From the NCBI RefSeq assembly GCF_000278255.1, contig NZ_JH725081.1, forward strand, positions 561,868-625,867: a stretch of DNA of 64,000 bases, given 5' to 3'. The position numbers and the translations under genes were made by a program. The stretch comes from Bartonella melophagi K-2C (GTDB lineage Bacteria; Pseudomonadota; Alphaproteobacteria; Rhizobiales; Rhizobiaceae). Position 1 is the stretch's first letter, and each line of letters opens with the position of its first letter. The notes under the pieces were generated by a model. That model was given only the letters and a program-made list of their open reading frames with translations, searched no databases and was not told where the DNA came from. Shown here one piece after another: positions 30,992-40,403 of the stretch.

Positions 30992-32260
30992 ATGCATGCT
31001 GTAAAAGATCAAAAGCTCGATCCAAAATTTATCCGTCGTGGGCTCGTTTTAGTTTTTATTACTCTGTTATTGGATATTATTGGTATTGCAATTATTAGTC
31101 CTGTTTTGCCTGAATATCTTCGTCATTTGACTGGAGAGGATCTTAGTAAAGTTTCCATAAGTGGGGGTGTATTGCTGGCAGTCTATTCAGTAATGCAATT
31201 TTTATTTGCTCCCTTGATTGGTAATCTTTCTGACCGTTATGGTCGGCGTCCTGTTTTACTTATCTCTATTATCAGTTTTGCTATTGATAATTTTATATGC
31301 GCTATAGCATGGAGTTATTCTATGTTGTTTATTGGGCGTCTTTTATCAGGGATAAGTGGTGCTAGCTTTGCAACTTGTTCAGCTTATTTAGCAGATATAT
31401 CAGATGATAAAACTCGTACACGTAATTTTGGTATGATAGGAATGGCATTTGGAGTAGGATTTATTATAGGCTCCCTTATTGGTGGCTTTTTGGGCCAATT
31501 TGAGTTGCGCTTGCCTTTTTATTTTGCAGCTGCTTGTTCATTTGTTAATTTTATTTTTGCATGGTTTATGCTTCCAGAAACTCTTGCTATGCATGATAGG
31601 CGCCGTTTTGATATTAAGCGTGCTAATCCTTTAAGTGCACTTTTACAACTTAGACAATATCCAGCAGTTATTTGGGTGTTGTTAGCCTTTTTTCTTTATT
31701 GGCTTGCAGAAGCTGTATGGCCGAGCGTTTGGGCATTTATTGCTAAAGAACGCTATGATTGGAACACATTTTCTATTGGATTATCTTATAGTGTTTTTGG
31801 TGTAGGCCAGATTTTTGTGATGGTTCTCATTTTACCATATCTTTCTAAGCGCTGGAGCGATTGGCGCATGACTATGGTAGGACTCCTTTTTTCATTAATT
31901 GCTATGCTTGGCTATATGTTTGCAGCGCAAGGGTGGATGATTTATGTTGTTTTTGTCTGTACAGTGCTTGAATATCTTGTTCATGCACCTATGCGTTCTA
32001 TTGCTGCAGCACAACTACCAGCCAATGCACAAGGGGAATTACAGGGGGCAATGACATCTATTACTTCGTTAAGTTTGATAATTGGGCCTATTTTTTATAC
32101 ATTTCTCTTCGAACAGTTTACACATAAAAATGCAGCATTTCATTTTTCTGGTGCACCTTTTGCTGGGAGTTTCTGTGTGCTTTTTTTAGCAATTTTAGTA
32201 TTTGCTTTCTGGGTAAGGCAGTCTCTAAAAAAGCTTCCTGGAGATGTTTTACCGAAATAA
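30992..32260 (+). CDS. MFS efflux transporter, DHA1/TetA-like
   Basis: This 422-residue inner-membrane protein has 12 predicted helices and the MFS motif A GNLSDRYGRRPVLL between helices 2 and 3. Motif GGFLGQFELRLPFYFAA follows helix 5. It resembles the TetA/TCR branch of drug:H+ antiporters, but substrates of chromosomal members are seldom known. It sits on the plus strand between carB and carA, both on the minus strand, flanked by long non-coding DNA. It converges on carA with a hairpin between them. GAGG lies 9 bases before the ATG. Confidence 0.85.
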   Translation: MHAVKDQKLDPKFIRRGLVLVFITLLLDIIGIAIISPVLPEYLRHLTGEDLSKVSISGGVLLAVYSVMQFLFAPLIGNLSDRYGRRPVLLISIISFAIDNFICAIAWSYSMLFIGRLLSGISGASFATCSAYLADISDDKTRTRNFGMIGMAFGVGFIIGSLIGGFLGQFELRLPFYFAAACSFVNFIFAWFMLPETLAMHDRRRFDIKRANPLSALLQLRQYPAVIWVLLAFFLYWLAEAVWPSVWAFIAKERYDWNTFSIGLSYSVFGVGQIFVMVLILPYLSKRWSDWRMTMVGLLFSLIAMLGYMFAAQGWMIYVVFVCTVLEYLVHAPMRSIAAAQLPANAQGELQGAMTSITSLSLIIGPIFYTFLFEQFTHKNAAFHFSGAPFAGSFCVLFLAILVFAFWVRQSLKKLPGDVLPK

Positions 32261-32322
32261 TTCAATAAAATATAACTCCCTGTGTTCTATGAGTGAATCT
32301 AACTATTTTGTTATCTCAAGAG

Positions 32323-32355
32323 CTGGTGTATTTTAATACATAAAAAATGCACCAG
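32323..32355. terminator. hairpin between convergent MFS and carA genes
   Basis: Arms CTGGTGTATTTT (32323-32334) and AAAATGCACCAG (32344-32355) pair over 12 positions with one mismatch around a 9-base loop. There is no clean U-run on either side, so termination is inferred from position between converging genes. Confidence 0.45.
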
Positions 32356-32378
32356 TGTTTGGTGGAAAATTCAAATTA

Positions 32379-33575
32379 TTAGGCTGTTTTTTTATACTCT
32401 ACGATTAGATTATGAAAACGCTGGAAAAGATATTGACTGTCTTGTGGTCCAGGGGAAGCTTCAGGATGATGTTGAACAGAAAAAACAGGTTTTCCAATAA
32501 TCTGAATGCCACAATTTGAGCCATCAAAGAGAGAAATATGTGTTTCTTCAACATGTTTTGGTAGAGACGCTGCATCTACGGTAAAACTATGATTCATTGA
32601 CGTAATTTCCACTTTTCCAGTGGTAAGATCTTTTACAGGGTGGTTTGCTCCATGATGTCCTTGATGCATTTTTATGGTTCTGCCTCCAACAGAAAGAGCA
32701 AGGAGCTGATGGCCAAGGCATATACCAAAAAGTGGAATATTACAGTCAATTAGCTTTTTTATAGTTGGGACTGCATATGCGGCTGTAGCAGATGGATCTC
32801 CTGGTCCATTGGAAAGAAAAATGCCATCAGGATTCATTGCTAGAATTTCTTCTGCATTTGTATGTGCTGGCACAATAGTGATATGCGCACCTTGTGTTGC
32901 CATAAGGCGGAGTATATTGCGCTTAATGCCATAATCAATCGCAACGATATGAAAATTGCATTTACTGTTTGTACCGTAACCTTGATTCCAAATCCATGCT
33001 TTCTCATTCCATTCCATCGACTGGTGTGATGTCACTTTTTTTGTGAGGTCGAGATTGATGATCCCTGACCATTTTTGCATACGTTTTTTTAAAGCACTGA
33101 GATCAAAATTTCCATTTAAATCATGAGCAATAATGGCATTTTGCGCACCTTTTTCACGGATAAGAGCGGTCAGTGCACGTGTATCAATGCCACAAATTGC
33201 AATGATTTGACGCATTTTAAGCCATTGATTTAAATTTTCATTTGCACGATAATTAGAGGGATAAGTAATATCTGCTTTAAAAATAACGCCAACTGCACCA
33301 TGGTGATTGATTGGTGTAAGATCTTCAATATCTTCGCTATTTATACCTACATTGCCTATATGAGGAAAGGTAAAATTAACGATTTGTTTAGTGTATGATG
33401 GATCGGTGAGAATTTCTTCGTAACCTGTCATGGCAGTGTTAAAACATATTTCTGCTTCAACAACACCTGTCGCTCCTGCACCTTTACCTTCGATAACGGT
33501 TCCATCGGCTAATACTAAAAGAGCTGTAGGTTTGCTCGTGCACCAAGGTTTGGGAGATAGGGTGGTTTGTGTCAT
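32379..33575 (-). CDS. carA: carbamoyl-phosphate synthase small subunit
   Basis: CarA is the glutaminase that feeds ammonia to CarB. The 398 residues include the N-terminal domain (VLADGTVIEGKGAGATG and CFNTAMTGYEEILTDPSY) and a class I glutamine amidotransferase domain. The nucleophile Cys is in GICLGHQLLA, and the catalytic His and Glu are in VQHHPEASPGP. GGTGAG lies 8 bases upstream of the ATG. Two tiny overlapping frames precede it. It is not adjacent to carB. Confidence 0.97.
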   Translation of the reverse strand: MTQTTLSPKPWCTSKPTALLVLADGTVIEGKGAGATGVVEAEICFNTAMTGYEEILTDPSYTKQIVNFTFPHIGNVGINSEDIEDLTPINHHGAVGVIFKADITYPSNYRANENLNQWLKMRQIIAICGIDTRALTALIREKGAQNAIIAHDLNGNFDLSALKKRMQKWSGIINLDLTKKVTSHQSMEWNEKAWIWNQGYGTNSKCNFHIVAIDYGIKRNILRLMATQGAHITIVPAHTNAEEILAMNPDGIFLSNGPGDPSATAAYAVPTIKKLIDCNIPLFGICLGHQLLALSVGGRTIKMHQGHHGANHPVKDLTTGKVEITSMNHSFTVDAASLPKHVEETHISLFDGSNCGIQIIGKPVFSVQHHPEASPGPQDSQYLFQRFHNLIVEYKKTA

Positions 33576-33618
33576 AGTGTGCGCTCACCGTTCGACGTCA
33601 TACGAAAACCGCAGCCAT
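33572..33618 (-). promoter_or_regulatory. two mini-frames chained to the carA start
   Basis: On the minus strand a 6-codon frame (MAAVFV, 33598-33618) ends in an ATGA overlap with a 9-codon frame (MTSNGERTL, 33572-33601). That frame in turn ends in an ATGA overlap with the carA start. Such chaining would make carA translation depend on upstream ribosomes. Neither mini-frame has a good ribosome site, so it may be accidental. Confidence 0.25.
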
Positions 33619-34483
33619 AGCAGATGCTGTATATTATCTTGCAATGTTTTGCTTAATTTTAAAAGTATAAGTATATTCCATAAATAGGTAAAGCCCCACT
33701 TTTAGATTTTCCGAGACTTTTGTTATTATTATACATTGTCAGATATTAAAGAGTGCTGAAAGAGTATGTACCCATTTGAACAAAATTGGATAAATTTATG
33801 TTGCGTTGATTAGATTAATAGAACGCTCCAAATGATTTTGTAGAAGAAGAGAGAACAAGTTTTGCTCTACGTTACTTAATGGATATTATGTGATTAAAGA
33901 ATATCAGAGTATTTAGAGTGTTTGATGATGATGAAGAAAAATAAAAGTGATAATAGCCAGAGACATTCTATTTTAACAAAAATGGTGGTTTTAGAAATCA
34001 ATACGTGTTTATGAATAAACTGATATTTTGGAGCTTAAAACGCAAGTAGCAGAGGTTGTTGTTTGCGATCTCTCTACCAGTTAATAGGGCACAAGGAGAT
34101 TAGTTTTTATGGTATTTTAGGTAACGAGAGTTAAAGAATGATGCAATATAGGGTGGGTAAGTTATAACTTTGTTCAAAAGAGACGACTACATAGATAAGT
34201 AAATTTTTTAAGGTTAATAGTGATAGCGTTTCATAGACGCTTAAATAAGTTTATCAAATTGACTAAGCAATATCTCAAGCTGTTTTTTATAACTAATAGG
34301 GCGTTAAGCTAGCAAAAAATAGAGTGCGTTATTGTAAATAAATAACACTCAGCTATATAAATGTTATGAGGGAATGAGTAAAAGTAATCAAATTAGTGAG
34401 TTTTCATTGATGGAGGGCAATGAATAGGATCTTTTTTATTTATTATATACTATGTTTCTTTTCAAAATATTGATTTTTCTAAG
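33576..34483. other. 0.9-kb gene-free gap upstream of carA
   Basis: No frame of credible length or composition was found on either strand. The left end must carry the carA promoter and leader. The right end is the 3' side of ubiC. A lost gene is likely but I found no recognisable remains. Confidence 0.5.
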
Positions 34484-35002
34484 TTATATAAGGTCAGTTT
34501 TATATATTGGTGAAGCAATTAAAAACAGCTCAGTCAGCAATAGTGGTTTGTCTGCTAGCCGTAAACGAGAACGGCGCGCCCATAGCGCATCTTTTCGGCC
34601 AATATGAATGTAATCACGGGTTAGTTCTTTACTGTTAAATAAATAACGCCCTAGAGGTATATTTCCCAAGTTTGTTAGTTGATTGTGATCATCTAAAGTT
34701 TCTTGTGGAATCACTGTACGCCCCAAAAGCCAGAGTTGATTGTCTCCCATTAGTACAATTTCGCGTAACCAATAACGGGAGGTATCAGGCAAATGCTCAG
34801 CCTCTTCTTCTAGTTCATCATAAGTAATGAAGCATTCACGTTGCAGTTTAATATGTATCTGAGTACAGTGACGTTCCAAACGACGAGTCATAGAGCCTGG
34901 TTCCATCAACCAATCTTTGATAGTAATAGGCACTGAAAGGTCTTGATCAGATAACCACTTTAACGGTGGTAAAATAGAGTTTCTCGTTCTAGTACTCGAC
35001 AT
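34484..35002 (-). CDS. ubiC: chorismate lyase
   Basis: UbiC removes pyruvate from chorismate to give 4-hydroxybenzoate, the first committed step of ubiquinone synthesis. The 172-residue protein matches the enterobacterial enzyme closely along its length: [55 protein letters not shown] and the terminal ASPIY. Substrate-binding Arg and Glu positions appear kept. No ribosome site is evident before the ATG. It is isolated, with a large gap on either side. The similarity to gammaproteobacterial UbiC is notable and may point to transfer. Confidence 0.93.
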   Translation of the reverse strand: MSSTRTRNSILPPLKWLSDQDLSVPITIKDWLMEPGSMTRRLERHCTQIHIKLQRECFITYDELEEEAEHLPDTSRYWLREIVLMGDNQLWLLGRTVIPQETLDDHNQLTNLGNIPLGRYLFNSKELTRDYIHIGRKDALWARRSRLRLADKPLLLTELFLIASPIYKTDLI

Positions 35003-35577
35003 AATTTAAACTACATGTTGCTCTAGATAATACGGATCGTTAAAATACCTATTATAAAGCTTTCTAATTATAATATAGAAATACAACAGCAGCAAGCTAA
35101 TAAGAGTAGGCATAAAATGGATGATTGACTTTATGACTATAGTTTTAGTATTTCGGCGATAAACAAAATTTATTAGTATGATTAGCGCATTTTATTTTAG
35201 TGAAGAATTTTGATTATCGATATTATACTATTTTACATTATTTTATGCAGGAAATGCTAATGGTATAAACGTGAATTACGGTAATTATTTCATACTGGAC
35301 ACAGTTATTATTTAAACAATTTGCTATATAGAGAAAGTTTTTAGAGAATATTAGCTAGTGTGTGAAAAATATTTTTTCGTCTTCACATCAAGATTTTATC
35401 ATTGATTATGCTTTTAAGGTTTTGGTCATTGATAAATCAATATTAATTCTAATAGGATGATCGTTGTGCTGAATGCTTATTTGCTATATTTAGGTGGTAG
35501 ATTATAATTTTAAAACTAAGATAGAATTTTAAGGTGAGTTTCAAAGGCACCAGAAGGTGCCTTTGAAACTAAGCATT
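35003..35577. other. gene-free AT-rich stretch
   Basis: The 575 bases hold the ubiC upstream region on the left and a strong hairpin, listed separately, at the right end. No gene is seen. Confidence 0.5.
35530..35572 (-). terminator. long perfect hairpin after the GlsB-family gene
   Basis: A perfect 15-bp stem AGTTTCAAAGGCACC/GGTGCCTTTGAAACT (35539-35553, 35558-35572) has a 4-base loop. It starts 6 bases after the stop of the GlsB-family gene. The minus-strand tail has only short T-runs, so it may also stabilise the mRNA 3' end. Confidence 0.65.
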
Positions 35578-35829
35578 TTATGGCCGGATTTTTCGACCGA
35601 CCCATATAAGAATGCAGGCGCCGATGAAACCTGAAATAAGGTAACCAAATATACCAACAAAAGTAACACCAAAAAGGCCAAAAAGAAAGCTAGCCAATGA
35701 CGCTCCAATAATTCCTAGGATAATGTTTAAAAATATTCCTGTTCGGCTGTTCATAAAATATTGTGCAGCCCAACCTGCAAGACCACCAATAATAATAGCT
35801 GCAATCCAGCCGATGTTTGCATCTTCCAT
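35578..35829 (-). CDS. GlsB/YeaQ/YmgE-family stress membrane protein
   Basis: This 83-residue protein starts at the ATG at 35829, which has AGGAGAG upstream; 21 more upstream codons are in frame but unconserved. It is nearly all membrane: three Gly-rich helices with IGWIAAIIIGGLAGWAAQY, NIILGIIGASLASFLFG and FGYLISGFIGACILIWVGR. This pattern is typical of the transglycosylase-associated family, often induced by stress. No enzymatic role is established. It ends at a strong hairpin. Confidence 0.9.
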   Translation of the reverse strand: MEDANIGWIAAIIIGGLAGWAAQYFMNSRTGIFLNIILGIIGASLASFLFGLFGVTFVGIFGYLISGFIGACILIWVGRKIRP

Positions 35830-35902
35830 TACGCTCTCCTTTGCCTGAATTAAACTGTAAATTCTAGGTAGGGTAAGCTTTTTAAAGGTCAAGTCTTTCT
35901 TG

Positions 35903-36268
35903 TTATTTAGAAGGGTTATGGAGGCGAGAACTTTGGGGTAGTTCTTGTTTTTCTAAAATGGGATAGAATATAGAAGAGAGAAGAGAATTAATTTGTTTCA
36001 AATGATGAACACTATCAAGATACAGACTGGATGTTTCTATATTTTGGATATTAATTTCATGTAAGTAATTTAAATTTTTAAGCTCATATACTATGGAGTG
36101 ATCTGGATTTTCATAAAATTCCATTTTTTGCAGCATTATAATCAACAAGATCACAGATATGAAGCACTTCTCATACATGACATTAGAAAATGCTGAAGTT
36201 GGGCGATTAAAAACACTATCATCAAGAGCTGTTTGTTTAGTTAAGTCAGAAGTTTTGTCAGGCTGCAT
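35903..36268 (-). pseudogene. remnant of a Na/Pi-cotransporter, PhoU-like C-terminal domain
   Basis: The 121-codon frame has no ribosome site. Its N-terminal part (TALDDSVFNRPTSAFSNVMY) and C-terminal part (ETSSLYLDSVHHLKQINSLL then YPILEKQELPQSSRL) resemble the start and end of the cytosolic PhoU-like domain of NptA/YjbB-type Na/Pi cotransporters. The ~100 residues normally between them are missing, and so is the membrane domain that should precede them. I read it as an internally deleted gene remnant. Alternative: a genuine small protein. Confidence 0.5.
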
Positions 36269-36788
36269 TTGTACTTATATGGATAAGTGCAGTGGTTGGT
36301 TTTTAAACGCATCTTGATAGTATTTTTTGCAAGAAGGGAGCACAATTAAAATAATGTAGGCATTTTAAAATAATATAGGCATTGTACATTAAAATCAGAG
36401 CTGCGAAAGAAGAGCTTAAATTAATGCTAAGGACCATCACAACGATAGTTGGGTATGAGTAAGATCATAATTAGCAAAATTGATTAACAAAATGATACCT
36501 GTAATGGAATGAATGTAAAAAATAAGTTACAACTGCCACCAACAAAAAACAGAAATAAGATCTGTTGAAAAATAATGGCGGTATTAGGCAAAATCGTGCT
36601 ATTATATAAAGGTTTTGTGGCGGTGTTTATCATATGTTCAATTCCTATTCATACCATGCGTATGTAATCTAAAAAAGTAGAGAAATAGCACCTGCAAGAT
36701 GAAGAATTACTAATGTTATTCGTGATACTTTTTCTTTCCTTTTTATGTCGAGAATATAGTTCAATTTAAAGAATTTATATAATTAAGC
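36269..36788. other. gene-free gap with possible membrane-domain remnant and a short tandem repeat
   Basis: The 520 bases contain a 19-base unit (TAAAATAATRTAGGCATTT) repeated twice at 36347-36384. They also hold a 49-codon minus-strand frame at 36484-36633 with a hydrophobic stretch (AIIFQQILFLFFVGGSCNLF). This frame lies upstream of the PhoU-like remnant in the same orientation and could be residual transporter membrane sequence. Confidence 0.4.
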
Positions 36789-38009
36789 TTACTTACGGTT
36801 TTGTTTGGTTTCAAATGCGTGAACAAAATCATAACCACTTGGGTTTTGAAAAAGCTTAAGACCAAAACTGGGAAGGATGGAATAAAGATGGTCAAAAATG
36901 TCAGCTTGAATTTGTTCATACTCTATCCAAATAGTGGTGTTCGTAAAACAATAGATTTCTAAAGGTAAACCATTTGGTGTAGGGGATAATTGCCGTATCA
37001 TGAGAGTCATATTATTTGTAATATTTGGGTGATTTTGTAAATAAGATAAAACATAAGCGCGGAAAGTTCCAATGTTTGTTAAGCGACGGGTATTAGCTGA
37101 TATATCGCGATTTTTGTCTAATTTAGCATTCCATTCATTGATTTCCGGTAATTTTTTTGCAAAATAGTTTTCTAACAGATTAAATTGCATCAAGTATTCT
37201 TGTTCTTCTTCTCTATGAAATCGGATACTAGATTGGTCAATAAAAAGAGATCGTTTGATACGCCTTCCACCTGATTCTTGCATGCCGCGCCAATTTTTAA
37301 AAGGATCGGTTACAAGTTTACGAATAGGGACGATGGTAATCGTTTTATCAAAATTTTGGACTTTGACAGTATGGAGTGCAATTTCAATTACATCTCCGTC
37401 TGCACCGAGATTAGGAATTTCAATCCAATCACCAACACGCACCATATCAGTAGATGAAATTTGAATACTTGCAACAAGGGAAAGAAGCGTGTCTTGGAAG
37501 ACTAAAATCAAGACAGCTGCCATCGCACCAAGACCGGAAAAAAGGATAAGAGGGGAGCGGTCAATCAATTTAGCTAATATTAAAACAGTGGCAACAGTAA
37601 AAAGTGCAATTTTGGCGATTTGAATATAACCTTTTATCGGTTTTAACCGCGATGTTGGCCGTTGTTCATAAAGGGTATTAACAATATTGAGAAGTGCAGA
37701 AATTATTAAGACAATAACAAAAATAATAAAAGCGTTGGAAACATTACGAATGATGGTACTGAGTGGATTGGGTAATGTAGGGATAAAATTAACACCGATT
37801 GAGAAAATAAAGGCTGAAGCAGTATTAGCCATGTGTCGAATGGTATACTCAGTGTCATTAGTTGTATCTGCGGGAAGAAAAGAAAAAAGCTGTTTTGCTT
37901 TATGAATAAGCAGTTTGCGTGCTAAAATATTAATTAAAATAGCAATAAGAGTGAGGATAATGAGCCAAGAAATAGTCTCTAACAATGGATATTGAGCAAA
38001 TTCGGTCAT
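36789..38009 (-). CDS. mechanosensitive ion channel, YbdG-like MscS family
   Basis: The 406-residue protein begins at the ATG at 38009 (GGAG upstream). It has about five N-terminal membrane helices, then the MscS pore/beta region: LILFSGLGAMAAVLILVFQDTLLSLVAS, split here as pore helix, followed by VRVGDWIEIPNLGADGDVIEIALHTVKVQNFD. The long C-terminal part matches YbdG rather than short MscS. Such channels open under membrane tension and release solutes during osmotic downshock. It diverges from dnaG. Confidence 0.9.
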   Translation of the reverse strand: MTEFAQYPLLETISWLIILTLIAILINILARKLLIHKAKQLFSFLPADTTNDTEYTIRHMANTASAFIFSIGVNFIPTLPNPLSTIIRNVSNAFIIFVIVLIISALLNIVNTLYEQRPTSRLKPIKGYIQIAKIALFTVATVLILAKLIDRSPLILFSGLGAMAAVLILVFQDTLLSLVASIQISSTDMVRVGDWIEIPNLGADGDVIEIALHTVKVQNFDKTITIVPIRKLVTDPFKNWRGMQESGGRRIKRSLFIDQSSIRFHREEEQEYLMQFNLLENYFAKKLPEINEWNAKLDKNRDISANTRRLTNIGTFRAYVLSYLQNHPNITNNMTLMIRQLSPTPNGLPLEIYCFTNTTIWIEYEQIQADIFDHLYSILPSFGLKLFQNPSGYDFVHAFETKQNRK

Positions 38010-38141
38010 TTTTCTATCTCCATTTCTCAAATTATTTGGGGTTGATCACTTGGAATTTATCAACCATTTAAGAGAAGTATTGGAATTATGCTTCAAAGTA
38101 GTTAAACATACAAAAAAGAATTTAAAACTCTGTGAGATATA

Positions 38142-40079
38142 ATGCGTTTTCCACCTGATTTCCTTGACGAGATCCGCAGCCGATTACCAATTTCAACGGT
38201 TATTAACCAAAGGGTGACATTTGATCCTCAAAAAAGCAAGCCTGCACGAGGAGATTTTTGGTTTTGTTGCCCATTTCATGGTGAAAAAACCCCAAGTTTT
38301 CATTGTAATGATCGTAAAGGTTGTTATTATTGTTTTGGTTGTGGTGTGAGCGGTAATATTTTCACTTTTCTTTGTGAACTTGATGGATTGCAGTTTTTAG
38401 AAGCTGTAGAGCGTTTGGCTGATCTTGCAGGAATGAAACTACCTGTTCTTGATCCACAAAGTTATGAATGTGAAATGCAGAAAGCCAGTCTTTATGATGT
38501 TATGGGAATGGCTACGGATTTTTTTCAATGTAACTTGCATAATAAAGAGGGAGAACAGGCGCGTTATTATCTTGGTGAGCGTGGCGTGACATCAGAACTT
38601 ATAAAACGCTTTCGGATTGGTTTTGCTCCAACAAGGCGTACAGCTTTAAAAGAAGCGTTAAGTATGCGTGGTATTTCGGTAAAACAGATGGAAGATTGTG
38701 GTCTTCTTGTATCGGGTGAGGATGTTACAGTTCCTTACGATCGATTTAGAAATCGTATCATATTTCCTATTGAAGATTTACGTGGGCGTGTGGTGGCTTT
38801 TGGAGGACGCGGATTAGATAAAAACGTGCGAGCAAAATATCTCAATAGTCCTGAAACGGTACTTTTTCATAAGGGAAATATGCTTTACAATGCAGCTTCT
38901 GCTCGCAAAAGCAATCATTCCATGGAAGAGCAAAAAGCACGCTCTATTCTTGTCGTTGAAGGCTATATGGATGTGATTGCGTTAACGAAGGCTGGTTTTG
39001 AAAAGGTGGTAGCGCCTTTGGGTACAGCATTAACAGAGGAACAAATTGCACTTTTATGGCAAATAGAACCTGATTGTGTTTTTTGTTTTGATGGGGATGA
39101 TGCTGGTTTAAAAGCTGCTTTTCGTGTAGCTGATCGTGTGTTACCCCTTTTAAGGGTGGGGGTATCTGTACATTTTATTTTATTGCCACAAGGTGAAGAT
39201 CCAGATGAAATTATTCGTGCCGGTGGTGCTCCTCTTTTTAATTCTTTTTTACAAAAATCAATCCCACTGATTGAGCTTTTATGGTGGCGCGCTACTTATG
39301 GGAAACGTTTTGGAACACCAGAAACACGAGCAGCGCTGGAACGAAGACTTAAACAAGAGGTCTTTACGATTAAAGATGAAGATGTACGTCGTTATTATTT
39401 TCAAGATATAAAGAAACGGCTTTTTGATTTTTTTTCTCCTCCTTTTTTACAAAAAAAGAATGTAGGAGGATATAGTAAAAACCAAAAGGATGAAATATTT
39501 AAAAGGCAGCCTTTTTCTGCTTTAGAAAATTCTAATATGGTGCGTAATTTGCCGCATTCTATTCCTTTGCGTGAGGCGGTTATTTTACTAATTTTAGCCC
39601 ACTACCCTGATCTTTGGTATGAGAACTTTGAAGTTCTTTCTAAGTTAGAGTTAAAAAATACAGAATTAATAAATTTTCATCAATCGATGCTGGAAATTCT
39701 TGGAAGCCAGCAGATTCATGATAAAACAGTAATGATTATGCTTTTAGAAGAAAAAGGGCAAAAGGCTATTTTAGAGCGCATGAGAAATCTTGTACAAAGC
39801 GTTGGTATGCGTACTACTTTTACTAAAGCTTCCATAGAAGATGCTCGTGCTGTATTAAAACAAGCTATCTACTTGCATCTTCGAGAACACCACCTACATA
39901 AGAGATTACAGGATATTGAGGAACAACTCATGAAAAATCCTAAAAATGAAGTTTTTGATTTACTGCGTGAGACGAAAACTGAATTGGAACAAATGCGAGC
40001 AACGGAAGCTTTGATTGAAGGGTTTAGGTGTTGGTTTGATGAAGAAACAGATGAGAGTGAGCCAAATAAGATAAAATGA
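38142..40079 (+). CDS. dnaG: DNA primase
   Basis: DnaG makes RNA primers at the fork. The 645-residue protein has an N-terminal CHC2 zinc finger (Cys43, His46, Cys64, Cys67), the TOPRIM core (about 255-345: LVVEGYMDVIAL, then CFDGDDAGLKAA with metal-binding acids) and a C-terminal helicase-binding domain. The C-terminal part is less conserved, as usual. It is followed by rpoD after 324 bases, part of the old dnaG-rpoD macromolecular-synthesis arrangement. The ribosome site is weak (GTGAG). Confidence 0.97.
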   Translation: MRFPPDFLDEIRSRLPISTVINQRVTFDPQKSKPARGDFWFCCPFHGEKTPSFHCNDRKGCYYCFGCGVSGNIFTFLCELDGLQFLEAVERLADLAGMKLPVLDPQSYECEMQKASLYDVMGMATDFFQCNLHNKEGEQARYYLGERGVTSELIKRFRIGFAPTRRTALKEALSMRGISVKQMEDCGLLVSGEDVTVPYDRFRNRIIFPIEDLRGRVVAFGGRGLDKNVRAKYLNSPETVLFHKGNMLYNAASARKSNHSMEEQKARSILVVEGYMDVIALTKAGFEKVVAPLGTALTEEQIALLWQIEPDCVFCFDGDDAGLKAAFRVADRVLPLLRVGVSVHFILLPQGEDPDEIIRAGGAPLFNSFLQKSIPLIELLWWRATYGKRFGTPETRAALERRLKQEVFTIKDEDVRRYYFQDIKKRLFDFFSPPFLQKKNVGGYSKNQKDEIFKRQPFSALENSNMVRNLPHSIPLREAVILLILAHYPDLWYENFEVLSKLELKNTELINFHQSMLEILGSQQIHDKTVMIMLLEEKGQKAILERMRNLVQSVGMRTTFTKASIEDARAVLKQAIYLHLREHHLHKRLQDIEEQLMKNPKNEVFDLLRETKTELEQMRATEALIEGFRCWFDEETDESEPNKIK

Positions 40080-40403
40080 TTCGCTTTTTTAAAGCGAATC
40101 AGTCACCAAAGTCTAATGTGAAAAAATCTATTGTAAGAGACGACATTTTTGTGAAGAATGGCGAGTGAATTTTAAAAAAGCGGAAATTGATTCTTACTAT
40201 GGAGTGTAGAGATTATCTCAAAAGGGCTAAAAGTGTCGGGGAAACTTCTGTAGTTTTCCCGCGTTTTTATGTGGGTAAAAGCGTATGTAAAGTGTGTCTT
40301 TGAAAGTGAGGATTTTATCCTAGGATAAATTGTTGACGCGCTAAATGAAAACGCAAAAAGCTGGTCACGTGAAATCTCTTAGTGATCAAGTGGAGTTAAT
40401 GGT
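40080..40403 (+). promoter_or_regulatory. dnaG-rpoD intergenic region with two hairpins and a palindrome
   Basis: A 10-bp stem GATTCGCTTT/AAAGCGAATC with a TTT loop begins inside the dnaG stop codon (40078-40100); it lacks a U-run on the plus strand. A second hairpin (about 40239-40260, GGGAAACT against AGTTTTCCC with one bulge) is followed by GCGTTTTTATG and could terminate or attenuate. A 16-base palindrome TTTATCCTAGGATAAA lies at 40314-40329, 2 bases before TTGTTGAC. These are candidates for control of rpoD. Confidence 0.45.

Noticed and set aside
36347-36384. Two copies of a 19-base AT-rich unit as a CRISPR or repeat array
   Set aside because: Only two directly adjacent copies with no spacer; a simple local duplication.
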